Both the position numbers and the translations under genes were made by a program. The notes below the pieces were generated by a model that did not search any database, was not told the origin of the DNA, and was given only the letters and a program-made list of their open reading frames with translations. 64,000 nt of DNA from Bacteroidia bacterium (GTDB lineage Bacteria > Bacteroidota > Bacteroidia > NS11-12g > UBA955). The DNA is taken from assembly GCA_023653095.1 (NCBI GenBank), contig JAMNXP010000001.1:450853-514852 (forward strand), given 5' to 3'. This document shows positions 51,255 to 61,300 of this stretch, one piece after another (positions within the stretch are counted from its first letter, which is position 1; the number at the start of each line of letters is the position of its first letter).

Positions 51255-54200
51255 TTGAGTTGGGATAGGAACAATATCAGATTTGAGTCGAAATCACAAA
51301 CCTCTGTTAAACGAGAGCTTGATGTTTCACATTCGCTGATATCTCCACTATCTAAAGACGATGTTATTGAATCTCTGTTGCATCTGTCAAAACAAATAAC
51401 GTATTACAACAATAAAGGTAAGAATGACGGTAGTATTCACCGTTTTTTCTCCAACAATTTATCTTTGGTTCTTGCCGCTGTATTGAGTGAAGAACTAGGG
51501 AAGTCTATTTTTGACCTTAGAGATATCATTAAACAGGTAGAAAATAGATGGATTCAAGGTCTTGATGTATTAAGAAGTCAGCGTGCTTCAACGTACAACT
51601 TGATTTATATTCAATTAGACCACCTAGAGGTGCTCAAAAATGCCTCTATCGCGCAACAATCTGAAATTCAAGAACTCATTCCGAGTTTTCATGAATTGGT
51701 AAATTATTACCAAAAGTCTCTCAGTCATTGGTATGAATTTGATGTTATTTCACAAAAGAAAAAGTTAAATCTCAAACTCAATGCGCTGACTGTATTTTCT
51801 ATCGAATCGTCTAAAAAATCTCTAAATTCTTTAGCTTGGTTCCAAAAAATCAAACTACTGAAAAAAGACATTGATGTAATTGAGTTAATTTGGGGTAAGA
51901 TTAAATTAGAAGCCAAATTGGTTCTCGACAATTTAATTGAACAACGTTCTTTAGACCCAATAGCCGCTATTGCCCATATTACGGGCGATATGGTAAATAA
52001 AATGGGCAAAATGTACGCCGACAGGGTATTGGATGGCGTAGCTACATTCTTTTTAGAAAAGAGGGCGGGTATTTCAAAGTTTGATTTTGTTCCTGATACG
52101 TTATTTGCAAAATACCTTTGGAACCCAGATTCGGTGGGGAGGTCACTATCGCCGGGTACTTCATTTGCATTACGAGCAAAATCAAATCCTGAAATAACTC
52201 TTCATGGTGAATTAAATGACTTCATTCAGCTGAATAATCAAACCATACTTAAAAAAGTTTTGGTGGTAAATTCGGAAGGTATTCTATCTAAGACACAAGA
52301 TGACGCCATTCATATCAATACTGAGTATCCTTCTAAATTTCGACTAGATCAAACCAAAAAAACAACAGATCATCAAATTTCTCCCTTTTATTTTCAGATT
52401 AAAAGCCCCCTTTTTGGAATCCAAGGAAATGTTCTGAAATGGACTATAGGTATAGAATTTGATTACTTTGTATTCCAGCGAATTTATAAGGCTATTTTTG
52501 ATTCACAACCCAATTTAAAACAAGTTTACGGCGAAGACTCTCAAAGTACAGTCATAAAGAATTGGATCTTTCCGTCGCTAGCAATTTTCTATCAAACTTT
52601 AGATGGGATAGAATATGAAATCCCCTTGAGTAGAATAGAACTCAGTGTATTTCTTGATAAAGCTACCGAAAAAAGTTCTCTTTCCTGGTCAATCATCATT
52701 GATGGCGATAACCCTCTACCTCTGGTAAATTCTAATGGTGATGTAGAACTAAGATTTAAATTAAAACGTGACTTTTTATACAGTTACGGATTTTTCAGCC
52801 ACAATAAACTTAATCGGATACTCGTAAATATTGATGTTCTCTCTTTGGGGGATGTTCAGGTTTACAACGATTTTGGAAAAATTGAACCTTCAACCCCGTT
52901 TAACCCTTTTGGCACTAAACCTGAATTGGGTTCAAGGTTCTTCATTGGGCACCCCATGCTTTTTTCCAATGCGCTAAACAATTTAAAAATAACTTGGCAG
53001 TGGTATGGTTTGACTGATGCCGAAGGAGGACTTTCTGATCTTTATAAGAAATACGGTTTAATTGAGTCAGACGATGATTTCATGGTTGCGGTAAGTGCAT
53101 TGAGATCTGGCACATGGTTTCCAGAAACAGAAAGACAATTAGTACCATTATTTGCGAGCGACCTTTCGGAATCTCACCCTATCGATTCGAAACCAACCGT
53201 TTCCAATATTAGACGAATCAATGAAATTGATTTGCTAAAATTAGATTTAAACCGCCCTCAAAAGTCCTTCGAAAACCTAAAAGAACCTTTTAAATCTAAA
53301 TACGGTTATCTCGCTCTTGAACTAGTAAGTCCGGTGGGCGCATTTGGTCACGGTAAGTTTTCCGAGAACCTTCAAAAAAAGGTAGGAAACCCCAAAATGA
53401 CTGAGTATTTGCCTGAACCTTATACACCCACGTTAGGCAATTTAGTCATCGATGCATCTTTGCAAGAATCAATTACTTCCAAAGATTTCAAAGATCGCAT
53501 CAGCAGTTATGGAATAGATCATTTCATTTTAAATAAAGAAGCTAGTTATAATGATGGATTGATGCCTCAAGACAATCACAAAAGCGCTATTTATCTGAAT
53601 TTATCGGAATTTTCAAATACTTCGGCAGCTTTGTTCTTTGAGTTACCATCATTTAGAAGCGGTAAAAGCATAGAATCTCCTAAAGAATGGTATTGGTATG
53701 ATTCTTCTCAACTTAAATGGAACAAAATAGTTGAAGAGAATATTGTTAAAGACGATACTTTAAACTTCGAAACTTCGGGGCAAGTTCTCATCCAGAATTT
53801 AACCCAATCTGAAGAATTACCATGGATTAAAGTGGTTTCACCGTTTGATACTTCTTTGAGTTGGGTTAAGAATATTGATACACAAATCATCAAATTAGAA
53901 CTCACCGAAAATCCCTTATTTGACAAGAAAATCACGCTTACAAACCTAGAAATACCAGAGTTTTTGGGTGAAGTAATTAGTGAAATTGCACCCTATCAAC
54001 AAAAAGACCTTTATCCTGTAAATTTATTTAATAATAAAACTGCTCTTTATTCATTTCAATTTAGACTTCAGAATAAAATCAGTAGTTTCAAAGATTTAAG
54101 GGAATTTTTATTGGTCAAATTTCCCAAAATTCAAGATTTATTGGTTCTCAGTCACAAAGACGAAGAAGAAAATTGGATGGGCGGACTGGTGAGAGTAGTT

Positions 54201-54869
54201 GTAATTCCAAAATCTGATATTTCACAATTGATGAAGGCGGAATGGTCGCGTTTAACCAGTAAAGAATTGCGAATCATTGAACATTTTCTGAATTCTAACG
54301 CTCCTTTGGGATGTAAATTTCAAGTAGAAAATCCCATTTATGAAGAATTGATCATCAAATGTAACATCACCATTGCAGCTGGAATGGATAAAGCAGAAGC
54401 GAGAGAAAAATTACACCGTGTTTTATTGGAAGGTACATTGGAACAAACGGGAGCTATAGAAACTGGATTTTCCTTCGGTAAGTCGTTGTATAGTTCCAAA
54501 TTACTCTCCATATTAAGAAGCCAAAGTTTTGTCACTTCAGTGACCAATTTTGCTGTTTATACGCGCTTTGATGATTATCTAAAACTTCCGAGTGAATTTA
54601 ATAGTTTAAATTATCAAGTTGATCCTTCTAAAATATCACACGTTTTAATTCCAAGCAAAAAACACTTGTTAGATATAAAAGATGCTAATAAACACGCTTC
54701 TGATGGTATTGGAGTTTCAAATATGACGTTGGAAACTGATTTTTTGGTTGATAGACTGCAAGACTTCAAGCTTCGCAAGGGAGTTGGTAAATTAAAAGTA
54801 GGATATACATTTAAAACCGAAAAAAGTAGTAATAATCAATCCAAACTACCAAAAATCATAAAAATATAG
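51255..54869 (+). CDS. Large baseplate wedge protein (Pvc11-like)
   Basis: Seen: 1204 aa, starting with a TTG at 51255, 4 bp after the gp25-like stop; no ATG is near. The middle has LALELVSPVGAFGHGKFSEN and LPEPYTPTLGNLVIDA, and the C-terminal region has baseplate-J-like IIKCNITIAAGMDKAEAREK, LHRVLLEGTLEQTGAIETGF. Known: Pvc11/gp6-type proteins form the wedge arms of the baseplate. Long linker regions explain the size. The family call rests on position and these motifs. Confidence 0.85.
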   Translation: MSWDRNNIRFESKSQTSVKRELDVSHSLISPLSKDDVIESLLHLSKQITYYNNKGKNDGSIHRFFSNNLSLVLAAVLSEELGKSIFDLRDIIKQVENRWIQGLDVLRSQRASTYNLIYIQLDHLEVLKNASIAQQSEIQELIPSFHELVNYYQKSLSHWYEFDVISQKKKLNLKLNALTVFSIESSKKSLNSLAWFQKIKLLKKDIDVIELIWGKIKLEAKLVLDNLIEQRSLDPIAAIAHITGDMVNKMGKMYADRVLDGVATFFLEKRAGISKFDFVPDTLFAKYLWNPDSVGRSLSPGTSFALRAKSNPEITLHGELNDFIQLNNQTILKKVLVVNSEGILSKTQDDAIHINTEYPSKFRLDQTKKTTDHQISPFYFQIKSPLFGIQGNVLKWTIGIEFDYFVFQRIYKAIFDSQPNLKQVYGEDSQSTVIKNWIFPSLAIFYQTLDGIEYEIPLSRIELSVFLDKATEKSSLSWSIIIDGDNPLPLVNSNGDVELRFKLKRDFLYSYGFFSHNKLNRILVNIDVLSLGDVQVYNDFGKIEPSTPFNPFGTKPELGSRFFIGHPMLFSNALNNLKITWQWYGLTDAEGGLSDLYKKYGLIESDDDFMVAVSALRSGTWFPETERQLVPLFASDLSESHPIDSKPTVSNIRRINEIDLLKLDLNRPQKSFENLKEPFKSKYGYLALELVSPVGAFGHGKFSENLQKKVGNPKMTEYLPEPYTPTLGNLVIDASLQESITSKDFKDRISSYGIDHFILNKEASYNDGLMPQDNHKSAIYLNLSEFSNTSAALFFELPSFRSGKSIESPKEWYWYDSSQLKWNKIVEENIVKDDTLNFETSGQVLIQNLTQSEELPWIKVVSPFDTSLSWVKNIDTQIIKLELTENPLFDKKITLTNLEIPEFLGEVISEIAPYQQKDLYPVNLFNNKTALYSFQFRLQNKISSFKDLREFLLVKFPKIQDLLVLSHKDEEENWMGGLVRVVVIPKSDISQLMKAEWSRLTSKELRIIEHFLNSNAPLGCKFQVENPIYEELIIKCNITIAAGMDKAEAREKLHRVLLEGTLEQTGAIETGFSFGKSLYSSKLLSILRSQSFVTSVTNFAVYTRFDDYLKLPSEFNSLNYQVDPSKISHVLIPSKKHLLDIKDANKHASDGIGVSNMTLETDFLVDRLQDFKLRKGVGKLKVGYTFKTEKSSNNQSKLPKIIKI

Positions 54870-54927
54870 AACGAAAATTGCTAATAAAAACGGTTTATAC
54901 AGATAATGTTATTAATTTCACGCAGTT

Positions 54928-55632
54928 ATGGGGTCCCGTCGCAGATCTGAATTAAAAAACTATTTCATCAAGGGAAGAATCCCAAAAGAAGAAGATTTCC
55001 AGGATTTGATTGATTCTACCGTGAACTTAGTTGACGATGGCATTGAAATCAATGATTCAGAAGGACTTGTAGTCTTTACTAAAGAAAATCACTCCGCTAT
55101 TTCTATCAAAAGCCACGACGAAGAGAGTGAGGCCTTTTGGAGAATTAAAGTGGAAGATGAGCGTGACCATCAAGTACTGAAATTCAAGCACAGCATGAAT
55201 GAATCTCCTGTGTTGAGTTTGAGTAGTTCAGGTTCTGTGGGTATAGGTATTGACGATCCATTGCATACCTTAGATGTAAATGGTACCGTTGGTTCTCATG
55301 GAAGAATAAACTATTACCGGTTCGGCGAAGTGCCTGCTGACGGACAATGGCACTCCATTGTGGAAAATCTAGAAAGCTATTCTGCCTTTGAAGTTATTGC
55401 AAATTGCGGTGAAAAAGGTGCTCACGCTATGACCCATGCAATTGCGCTTTGTACCTTTGGTAAAAGCAAAGGAGGTATTAATCAAACTCAAAACTTTTTT
55501 GGTAGATCAAGAAATAGGATTCAACTCAGATGGGACGGCGATTATTTCAAATACAACTTACAAATAAGAACCATGCGTCCATATGCTCGTGAAACCGTTA
55601 TAAAATACCATGTAGGATTGCTATGGCAATAA
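54928..55632 (+). CDS. Tail-fibre-like protein
   Basis: Seen: 234 aa. N-terminal SELKNYFIKGRIPKEEDFQD and LIDSTVNLVDDGI is a motif common before Bacteroidetes fibre domains. Then SSSGSVGIGIDDPLHTLDVN matches the VGIGTxxPxxxLdV fibre repeat, followed by a C-terminal beta domain of about 125 residues (GQWHSIVENLESYSAFEVIA, TVIKYHVGLLWQ). Known: fibres in eCIS bind target cells. It is short for a Pvc13-type fibre, so it may be one part of a composite fibre. The 3' end overlaps the 59-aa gene by 10 bp. Confidence 0.75.
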   Translation: MGSRRRSELKNYFIKGRIPKEEDFQDLIDSTVNLVDDGIEINDSEGLVVFTKENHSAISIKSHDEESEAFWRIKVEDERDHQVLKFKHSMNESPVLSLSSSGSVGIGIDDPLHTLDVNGTVGSHGRINYYRFGEVPADGQWHSIVENLESYSAFEVIANCGEKGAHAMTHAIALCTFGKSKGGINQTQNFFGRSRNRIQLRWDGDYFKYNLQIRTMRPYARETVIKYHVGLLWQ

Positions 55633-55802
55633 AGGAAAATACCGAATTTCAAATCACCATAACCGCCAAGGAAATTAACATCATTCTTGATGGACTTGCA
55701 AACCAACCTTACAAAGTGGTGCATCCACTGATTGAAAAAATACACCTTCAAATCCGCAATCAGCAACAATCAACGTCAATAAAATCCCCAGAAAAAGGGT
55801 AA
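55623..55802 (+). CDS. Small 59-aa eCIS protein
   Basis: Seen: ATG at 55623 to TAA at 55800-55802, 59 aa, overlapping the fibre gene by 10 bp and ending right before the ATG of the Pvc12-like gene, a tight operon fit. Content: FQITITAKEINIILDGLA, then ANQPYKVVHPLIEKIHLQI and a polar Ser/Lys tail. The LxxQPYKVVxPLIxKI pattern resembles small conserved proteins near Bacteroidetes tail fibres. It could be a fibre chaperone or attachment protein; function unknown. Its size makes it easy to miss. Confidence 0.75.
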   Translation: MAIKENTEFQITITAKEINIILDGLANQPYKVVHPLIEKIHLQIRNQQQSTSIKSPEKG

Positions 55803-58334
55803 ATGGCTATGGATGAAGAATTGGAAAACTACTCCATCGACATCGAAACAGTAATTCCCGAAGAATTTGACCTGATCAAACTCAGAGAGGAAGCCATAAG
55901 AAAAGTACAAGCTTATAGTGGTGTAATTTGGACAGACCACAACATTCACGATCCTGGTATTACCGTTCTAGAACAAATTTGTTTTGCATTTGCCGATATT
56001 GCTTTTCAATTTCAAAAACTCAAAGATCCAGATCAATTAGAGCAGTTCTTATCTGCAAATAGTTTCCTAAGTCCCGATAAGCTCATCACCCACAGTGCTT
56101 TTCTTACTTTTGCAGACTTCACAGACCGATTGTTGGAACACCCGCACATTTACAAGGTTTTCTACATTCCTTCGCTGTCAAATCCATGCGCTTCTGGGGT
56201 CTATGATATCATTGTTTTTAGCGATAACTTCACCTCTGATTTAGAATTAGAGCAATTCATCAATGAACTCAAGGAAGGTGCAAGACCCATTTGTTCTTCT
56301 ATTCAAGGAATTCATTTTCCGCCCTACAGAGAAGTTACCATTAACATTGATGTAGAAATTAAAAATCACGATAACTCCCAAAAAATTGCCCATTCTTATT
56401 TTGGACAGGCCATGGATTTTCTTCGCGGGGGACAAACAACGGCTGATTTTTCCAATTCTCGTATTTTTAATGTAAGCACTTTTTCTAAAAAGGTCTCTTT
56501 TGAACTTCAATCTGCTGATTTAGTTACGGCTGTCAATCAGAATGAATACACCCAGAACATTAGAAATATTTCCATCAAAGACCCTGAATTTAACTTTGTT
56601 TGGACTTTAAAATATCAACAACCCTTCCGTTTAATTCTCAACCCTAAAAGTAAAATTAATTTATTTACAGGCAATAATTTGGTTGAGAGTTTGACATTTG
56701 ACGAGGTTGAAAGAATCAATATCCAAGAAAAAAACACCGTAAATCAAAAGGGCACTAACGATAATCAACCCGATATCGAAATGGTTGAATATTCGTCAAT
56801 ACAGAAAGGTTTACCGTCGTTTTTTGACCAAGAAAAGGAATTGTGGGGTGAAATTAAAGAACAAGACGCCTCTGGTTTGCAGTTAAAAGGTGTGTTAACA
56901 GTTTTTGATTTGATTATATCAAAGTTTATTTCTGATTTAGAACAATCTTTTGATATACTCAATCAACAAACCTCTAATTTAACCAAACTTTCGCAAAGAA
57001 TATTAAAGGAAATTCCTGGTTTAGAATATGTTTGGGCAGATTTTAATGATAAATACGATGCACAAATAGCTGAAAATAAAAAAGACAGTGCTAATCGATT
57101 TACTCAATGGAAATTATATTTAGGTGACCATAAAAACAACCTACATGAGCTAGTTAGTCATACCTATAGATCTGAAAGAGATACTTTTGAAAAAAGGAAA
57201 AATACCTACGCTTTTCTTTTACATCTTTTCGGATTTGACTTTGATCTTATTAGGGATTTTAAACCCGAACTTACCTTAGAAGACGAAACCAGATACTACG
57301 AATCAATCCTTTCATTTTGGTTAAAAAACAGAAACCAACGTATACATACCGTCAATTCTACAGGTTTATGCTTGGTTCGACCTTCTAATCAAGGATTTGC
57401 TGGGCTAATGAGTACTTTATTGAATTACAACTTTAAAACCGTTGAATTTGTAAAGTATTTGGAAAGTATTTTTAAATTAATTCAAGTTGAAAATGGCACA
57501 TCCATTGAACTTAAACAAGATTTTGATTCCTTCGTTTATTGGGGAAGAAGTGCCGAGAATTACATCACCAATTCCGAAAATGTAACTCAAATTGTCAATG
57601 AAAAATTCAGTTGTATTGGCACCCTGAATACCCTCATTGATGAAGAACAAAAAAAAGAAATTACTTCCAGAGTTAAATATATTCACGATATAAGCGAAGG
57701 CTTTTTACTCATTGAACATTTTGAACTCACTCCGCACATCAATGAACCTGTTTTTGGTTGTCAAATTCACCTGAATGACTATATCATTTTCTCTCTTGAC
57801 TCAAAATATCTTTTAGCAGATATCTATGAGATTTTAAATAAACTTGAAATTGCTTTAAACTCTGAATCTTATAAATTCAATGTTCTATCTGTTGGAAGAA
57901 AACAGTTTGTTAATATCATTGAATTTGATTTCAATCAATTGCAAATCCAAAAGTTCTACAGTACTCGAAAAGAAGCAGAAAGCGATCAAGAGCAGTTGAT
58001 TAAACTCTTAAAACCAGATAATTTCAAATACCAATTTTTTGACAATCAGTATTTTAAATTTGGGAATGTCATTGACCCATACAGCTTTACATTATCACTA
58101 GTGTTTCCTGATTGGCACAGTTCAAGTTTCAAGAAGGAAGATAAACAACGTATCTTAAAACTCATTGACGATATCACCCCACCCCATTTGATTGTCAATC
58201 CAATTTGGCTTGATCCTTTTGATTTTCAGTTGTTGTTGGCGAATTTAAAAGACTTTTACATCAATAAATTTTCCTCTAGTTTAGAAAATAGTAGAACTCA
58301 AATACTGGAAATCTTGCTCAAACAAGATGATTAA
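55803..58334 (+). CDS. Baseplate protein (Pvc12-like)
   Basis: Seen: 843 aa. N-terminal IWTDHNIHDPGITVLEQICF with ADIAFQF is the Pvc12/baseplate-J family hallmark. It is followed by beta-rich wedge domains and a C-terminal FPDWHSSSFKKEDKQRILKL then PPHLIVNPIWLDPFDFQLL, like the end of Pvc12 proteins. Known: partner of Pvc11 in the baseplate wedge. It starts right after the 59-aa gene and ends 11 bp before the tape measure. Confidence 0.88.
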   Translation: MAMDEELENYSIDIETVIPEEFDLIKLREEAIRKVQAYSGVIWTDHNIHDPGITVLEQICFAFADIAFQFQKLKDPDQLEQFLSANSFLSPDKLITHSAFLTFADFTDRLLEHPHIYKVFYIPSLSNPCASGVYDIIVFSDNFTSDLELEQFINELKEGARPICSSIQGIHFPPYREVTINIDVEIKNHDNSQKIAHSYFGQAMDFLRGGQTTADFSNSRIFNVSTFSKKVSFELQSADLVTAVNQNEYTQNIRNISIKDPEFNFVWTLKYQQPFRLILNPKSKINLFTGNNLVESLTFDEVERINIQEKNTVNQKGTNDNQPDIEMVEYSSIQKGLPSFFDQEKELWGEIKEQDASGLQLKGVLTVFDLIISKFISDLEQSFDILNQQTSNLTKLSQRILKEIPGLEYVWADFNDKYDAQIAENKKDSANRFTQWKLYLGDHKNNLHELVSHTYRSERDTFEKRKNTYAFLLHLFGFDFDLIRDFKPELTLEDETRYYESILSFWLKNRNQRIHTVNSTGLCLVRPSNQGFAGLMSTLLNYNFKTVEFVKYLESIFKLIQVENGTSIELKQDFDSFVYWGRSAENYITNSENVTQIVNEKFSCIGTLNTLIDEEQKKEITSRVKYIHDISEGFLLIEHFELTPHINEPVFGCQIHLNDYIIFSLDSKYLLADIYEILNKLEIALNSESYKFNVLSVGRKQFVNIIEFDFNQLQIQKFYSTRKEAESDQEQLIKLLKPDNFKYQFFDNQYFKFGNVIDPYSFTLSLVFPDWHSSSFKKEDKQRILKLIDDITPPHLIVNPIWLDPFDFQLLLANLKDFYINKFSSSLENSRTQILEILLKQDD

Positions 58335-58345
58335 ACACTTCGTTT

Positions 58346-61300
58346 ATGCCTAAAAAGCTAACCATAAACGAACTAGAATTAAAAATTGACATTCCAAATT
58401 CCCTGATCTGGAACGATGGTTTAGTGCAAATACTCAAAAAGGGTATTGAAGATGCTTTTGATCAAATCAATTCCAAAAATCAAATCTTCAAAAATGATGG
58501 CATAGATTTCATTGAAATTGACTTGGGAACCTTGTCGAGTATAGATGAATTCACAGATGCATTGACAAGAGAATTGTGGGTGACTTTTGCCCCATATTTT
58601 AAAATTTTAGACTCTGAAAATTCATCCGCAACGTTGTATGATCTTTTCAAGTCGCCAAAAAAAAACAATCAAACGTATGAAGTATGGTCCTATTTGAATT
58701 CATCATTTGAATTCAGTGCACAAAATATTGAGGAATTAATAAAGAACTGGGAACAAAATTCAGTTTTAAGCTTATCTGATATACATGAATTGATGATTCA
58801 GCTCTTGGGAGATGAACTATCTGGAGAACTCATTTCATGGTACCGCAAGAATTTTGGGGAAACGGTTGATCCCAACTTGCTCAAATTATTCCTACTTTTA
58901 TTTCAAAGAAAAAGGAACAACTTATCATTCAATAACATCACATTATTTGAATCAATTTTTGAATTATGGTTTAAAAAAGATATTTATTTACTTCTTTTCC
59001 ATTCAAAAAACGGGCCTTTTGAAGAGAAATTATTACATCTAATTTTATCTAGATTATCTGATGATGAAATCATGGAAATCAATCAACAAGGATTTTTTCA
59101 AAGCATCATTAAAGGAAACAGTTTAGATTATCAAAATCTCACAAAAGTCTGGCAGAAAAGACTCATTCAAACCTATTCTCTTCAAAAAGCAGATGATTTT
59201 CTAACTGAAACTCTACCCATTCAATGGACAAATGCCACAGGAAAAAAATCTTATCAGGAACTAGAGTTTTTCTTACATCTCCTCGCCTTTTTGAATATTT
59301 CTCCCAACCGAAAACTATATTCAATTGCCATTCAGGCCGTTCTATTAGGGAAACCGTTTAACATCTCAGAATGGATTATTCATTTCTTCGAATTGGTTTA
59401 TCCTGAACTGCCTGGTGAATGGAGAAATCCAAAACGATTTGAAGAGCAAATATACTTTCAGTTATCTCAGTACAGCGAAGGGAAAAAGTCCATTAAATCA
59501 ATTTCAGAATATTGGCTTTGGATAAAACAAAGCGATATCTTTATGGTACTTTGGAATAAAAGTATACCATCTGCATTAAAAAGACTATCCCTAATTTCAG
59601 AATATCTTTATCAGAGTGCAACGGTAAATCCAAAATACCCGTGGAAAAAACGCCTATTTCCAACCACTAATTTATCACCCAATATCTCCAAAGATGCTCC
59701 TAAAGTCATTGAAATCCTGATAGGTGACATTAAAAGTTGGCTAAATGTTACCACTCCATTTTCAACAACGAATTATTCTGATAAAGAAATATTGCACATT
59801 CACTTGGTTGTAGGTGAGATTAAAAGTCTTCTATTTGACTTTGAAACTTTCCTAATGATTTTATCAAGGTACTACAACCGCTCTGAAGGATGGTGGCGCG
59901 AATGGGTATTTACTTCGCCCATTCAAAAACAGAATTTGTTCAATATTTGGCGAGATACTGTTTTACAAATTCAAAAACTTGAACAAGTGGTTACCCTAGA
60001 AATAGCCGAAAGGGAATACCTCAAAAACAACGACCTCAATTTAAACGTAGATGAATCGAGTGAAATTCTCAATATAAAGGCGAATGAGAGCATCGAGTTG
60101 CTATACAACCAGATAGAAGACTTCAAAAATTGGCTAACGGAAGAAGAATGGGGCGTACTTCAAAAGTTCATTGAAGAACAAAGTTCCGAAGCAGCTCAAT
60201 TCAAACTAAAATTTAAGTCCATCGAAAATGCACTATTGGTTTGGTTTGCACATTGGAAAACCACTTCAGCCTTAGAAGTCCCAATCAAAATCCAAACGGT
60301 TCACAGAACGTTCCAAATTCAATGGTGGAGAGAATTATCTAAAACATCGCAATGGCTCAATATCATTTTAAGCAGTCACCATGTTACCAATTCTCCTCAA
60401 TATGATTTTTTATTAAAAATCAGCAAGGCTCTTTTAACCTTGATCCAGTGGAATTTAGATGAGGAATCAATTTCTCTGGATCCATTTCAAAATAATTTCA
60501 TTTGGATTCTCGAAAATCAGATCCGAGCAAATATTAAACGCCTTCAATGGCAGCGTTCAGAAATTTCTTTGGGGACATTCTTTCAAACGGAGGAATTTCA
60601 AAAAGCCATTAATGATATCGCCCTACTACTGAACATCCCAAATGAATTGCCAAATAAACAAGATGACATTGAGCTCGGCAATTACGCTTTGTTGGAAGTT
60701 CAATATTCCCAAGATTTAAAGGTTATTGCTAGAGCCGAAGAAGTTTCTACACTGATTTTAAAAATAGACCCACTGGATGATAACATCGACCCTATTCTAC
60801 CCGGTTTATACATAGATGTTGTGGCTTTGGTTAAGGACCTTTTTCGCATTTTGACGCAATTTGATGTCGAGAAAAAGAGTCCTTGGTTGATAAAAATCAA
60901 TCAATTGATTACAAACCATTGGGCCAATTTAAACGGATTCACCATTTTGGTTGTGGATGAATCTATTTTAAAAATCTTGACCCTTATAAAATCAAATTCG
61001 CAGAATTTCTTTCAGAACTTATTGCTGTCAAAGACGTTCCTACGCGGAATTGAAAAGCTTCTAGAATATTCTGTCCCCAAAAATCAGCAACTTTTATCAC
61101 TTCGCAACGAGATTGTATTAGCAACCGTAAAAACAATTGAAGGTCTAGAGGAGATAAAATTGGATTATGCCAATTCGGTAGACAACAATGAACCGCATCC
61201 TGAAATAGAATTATATTCACTGCAAAGTCTTTTTGAACAAATTGGATGGGGTAATTTGATTGACGTCTCTGAAACGATTAAAGAAATCACTTTAGATCTT

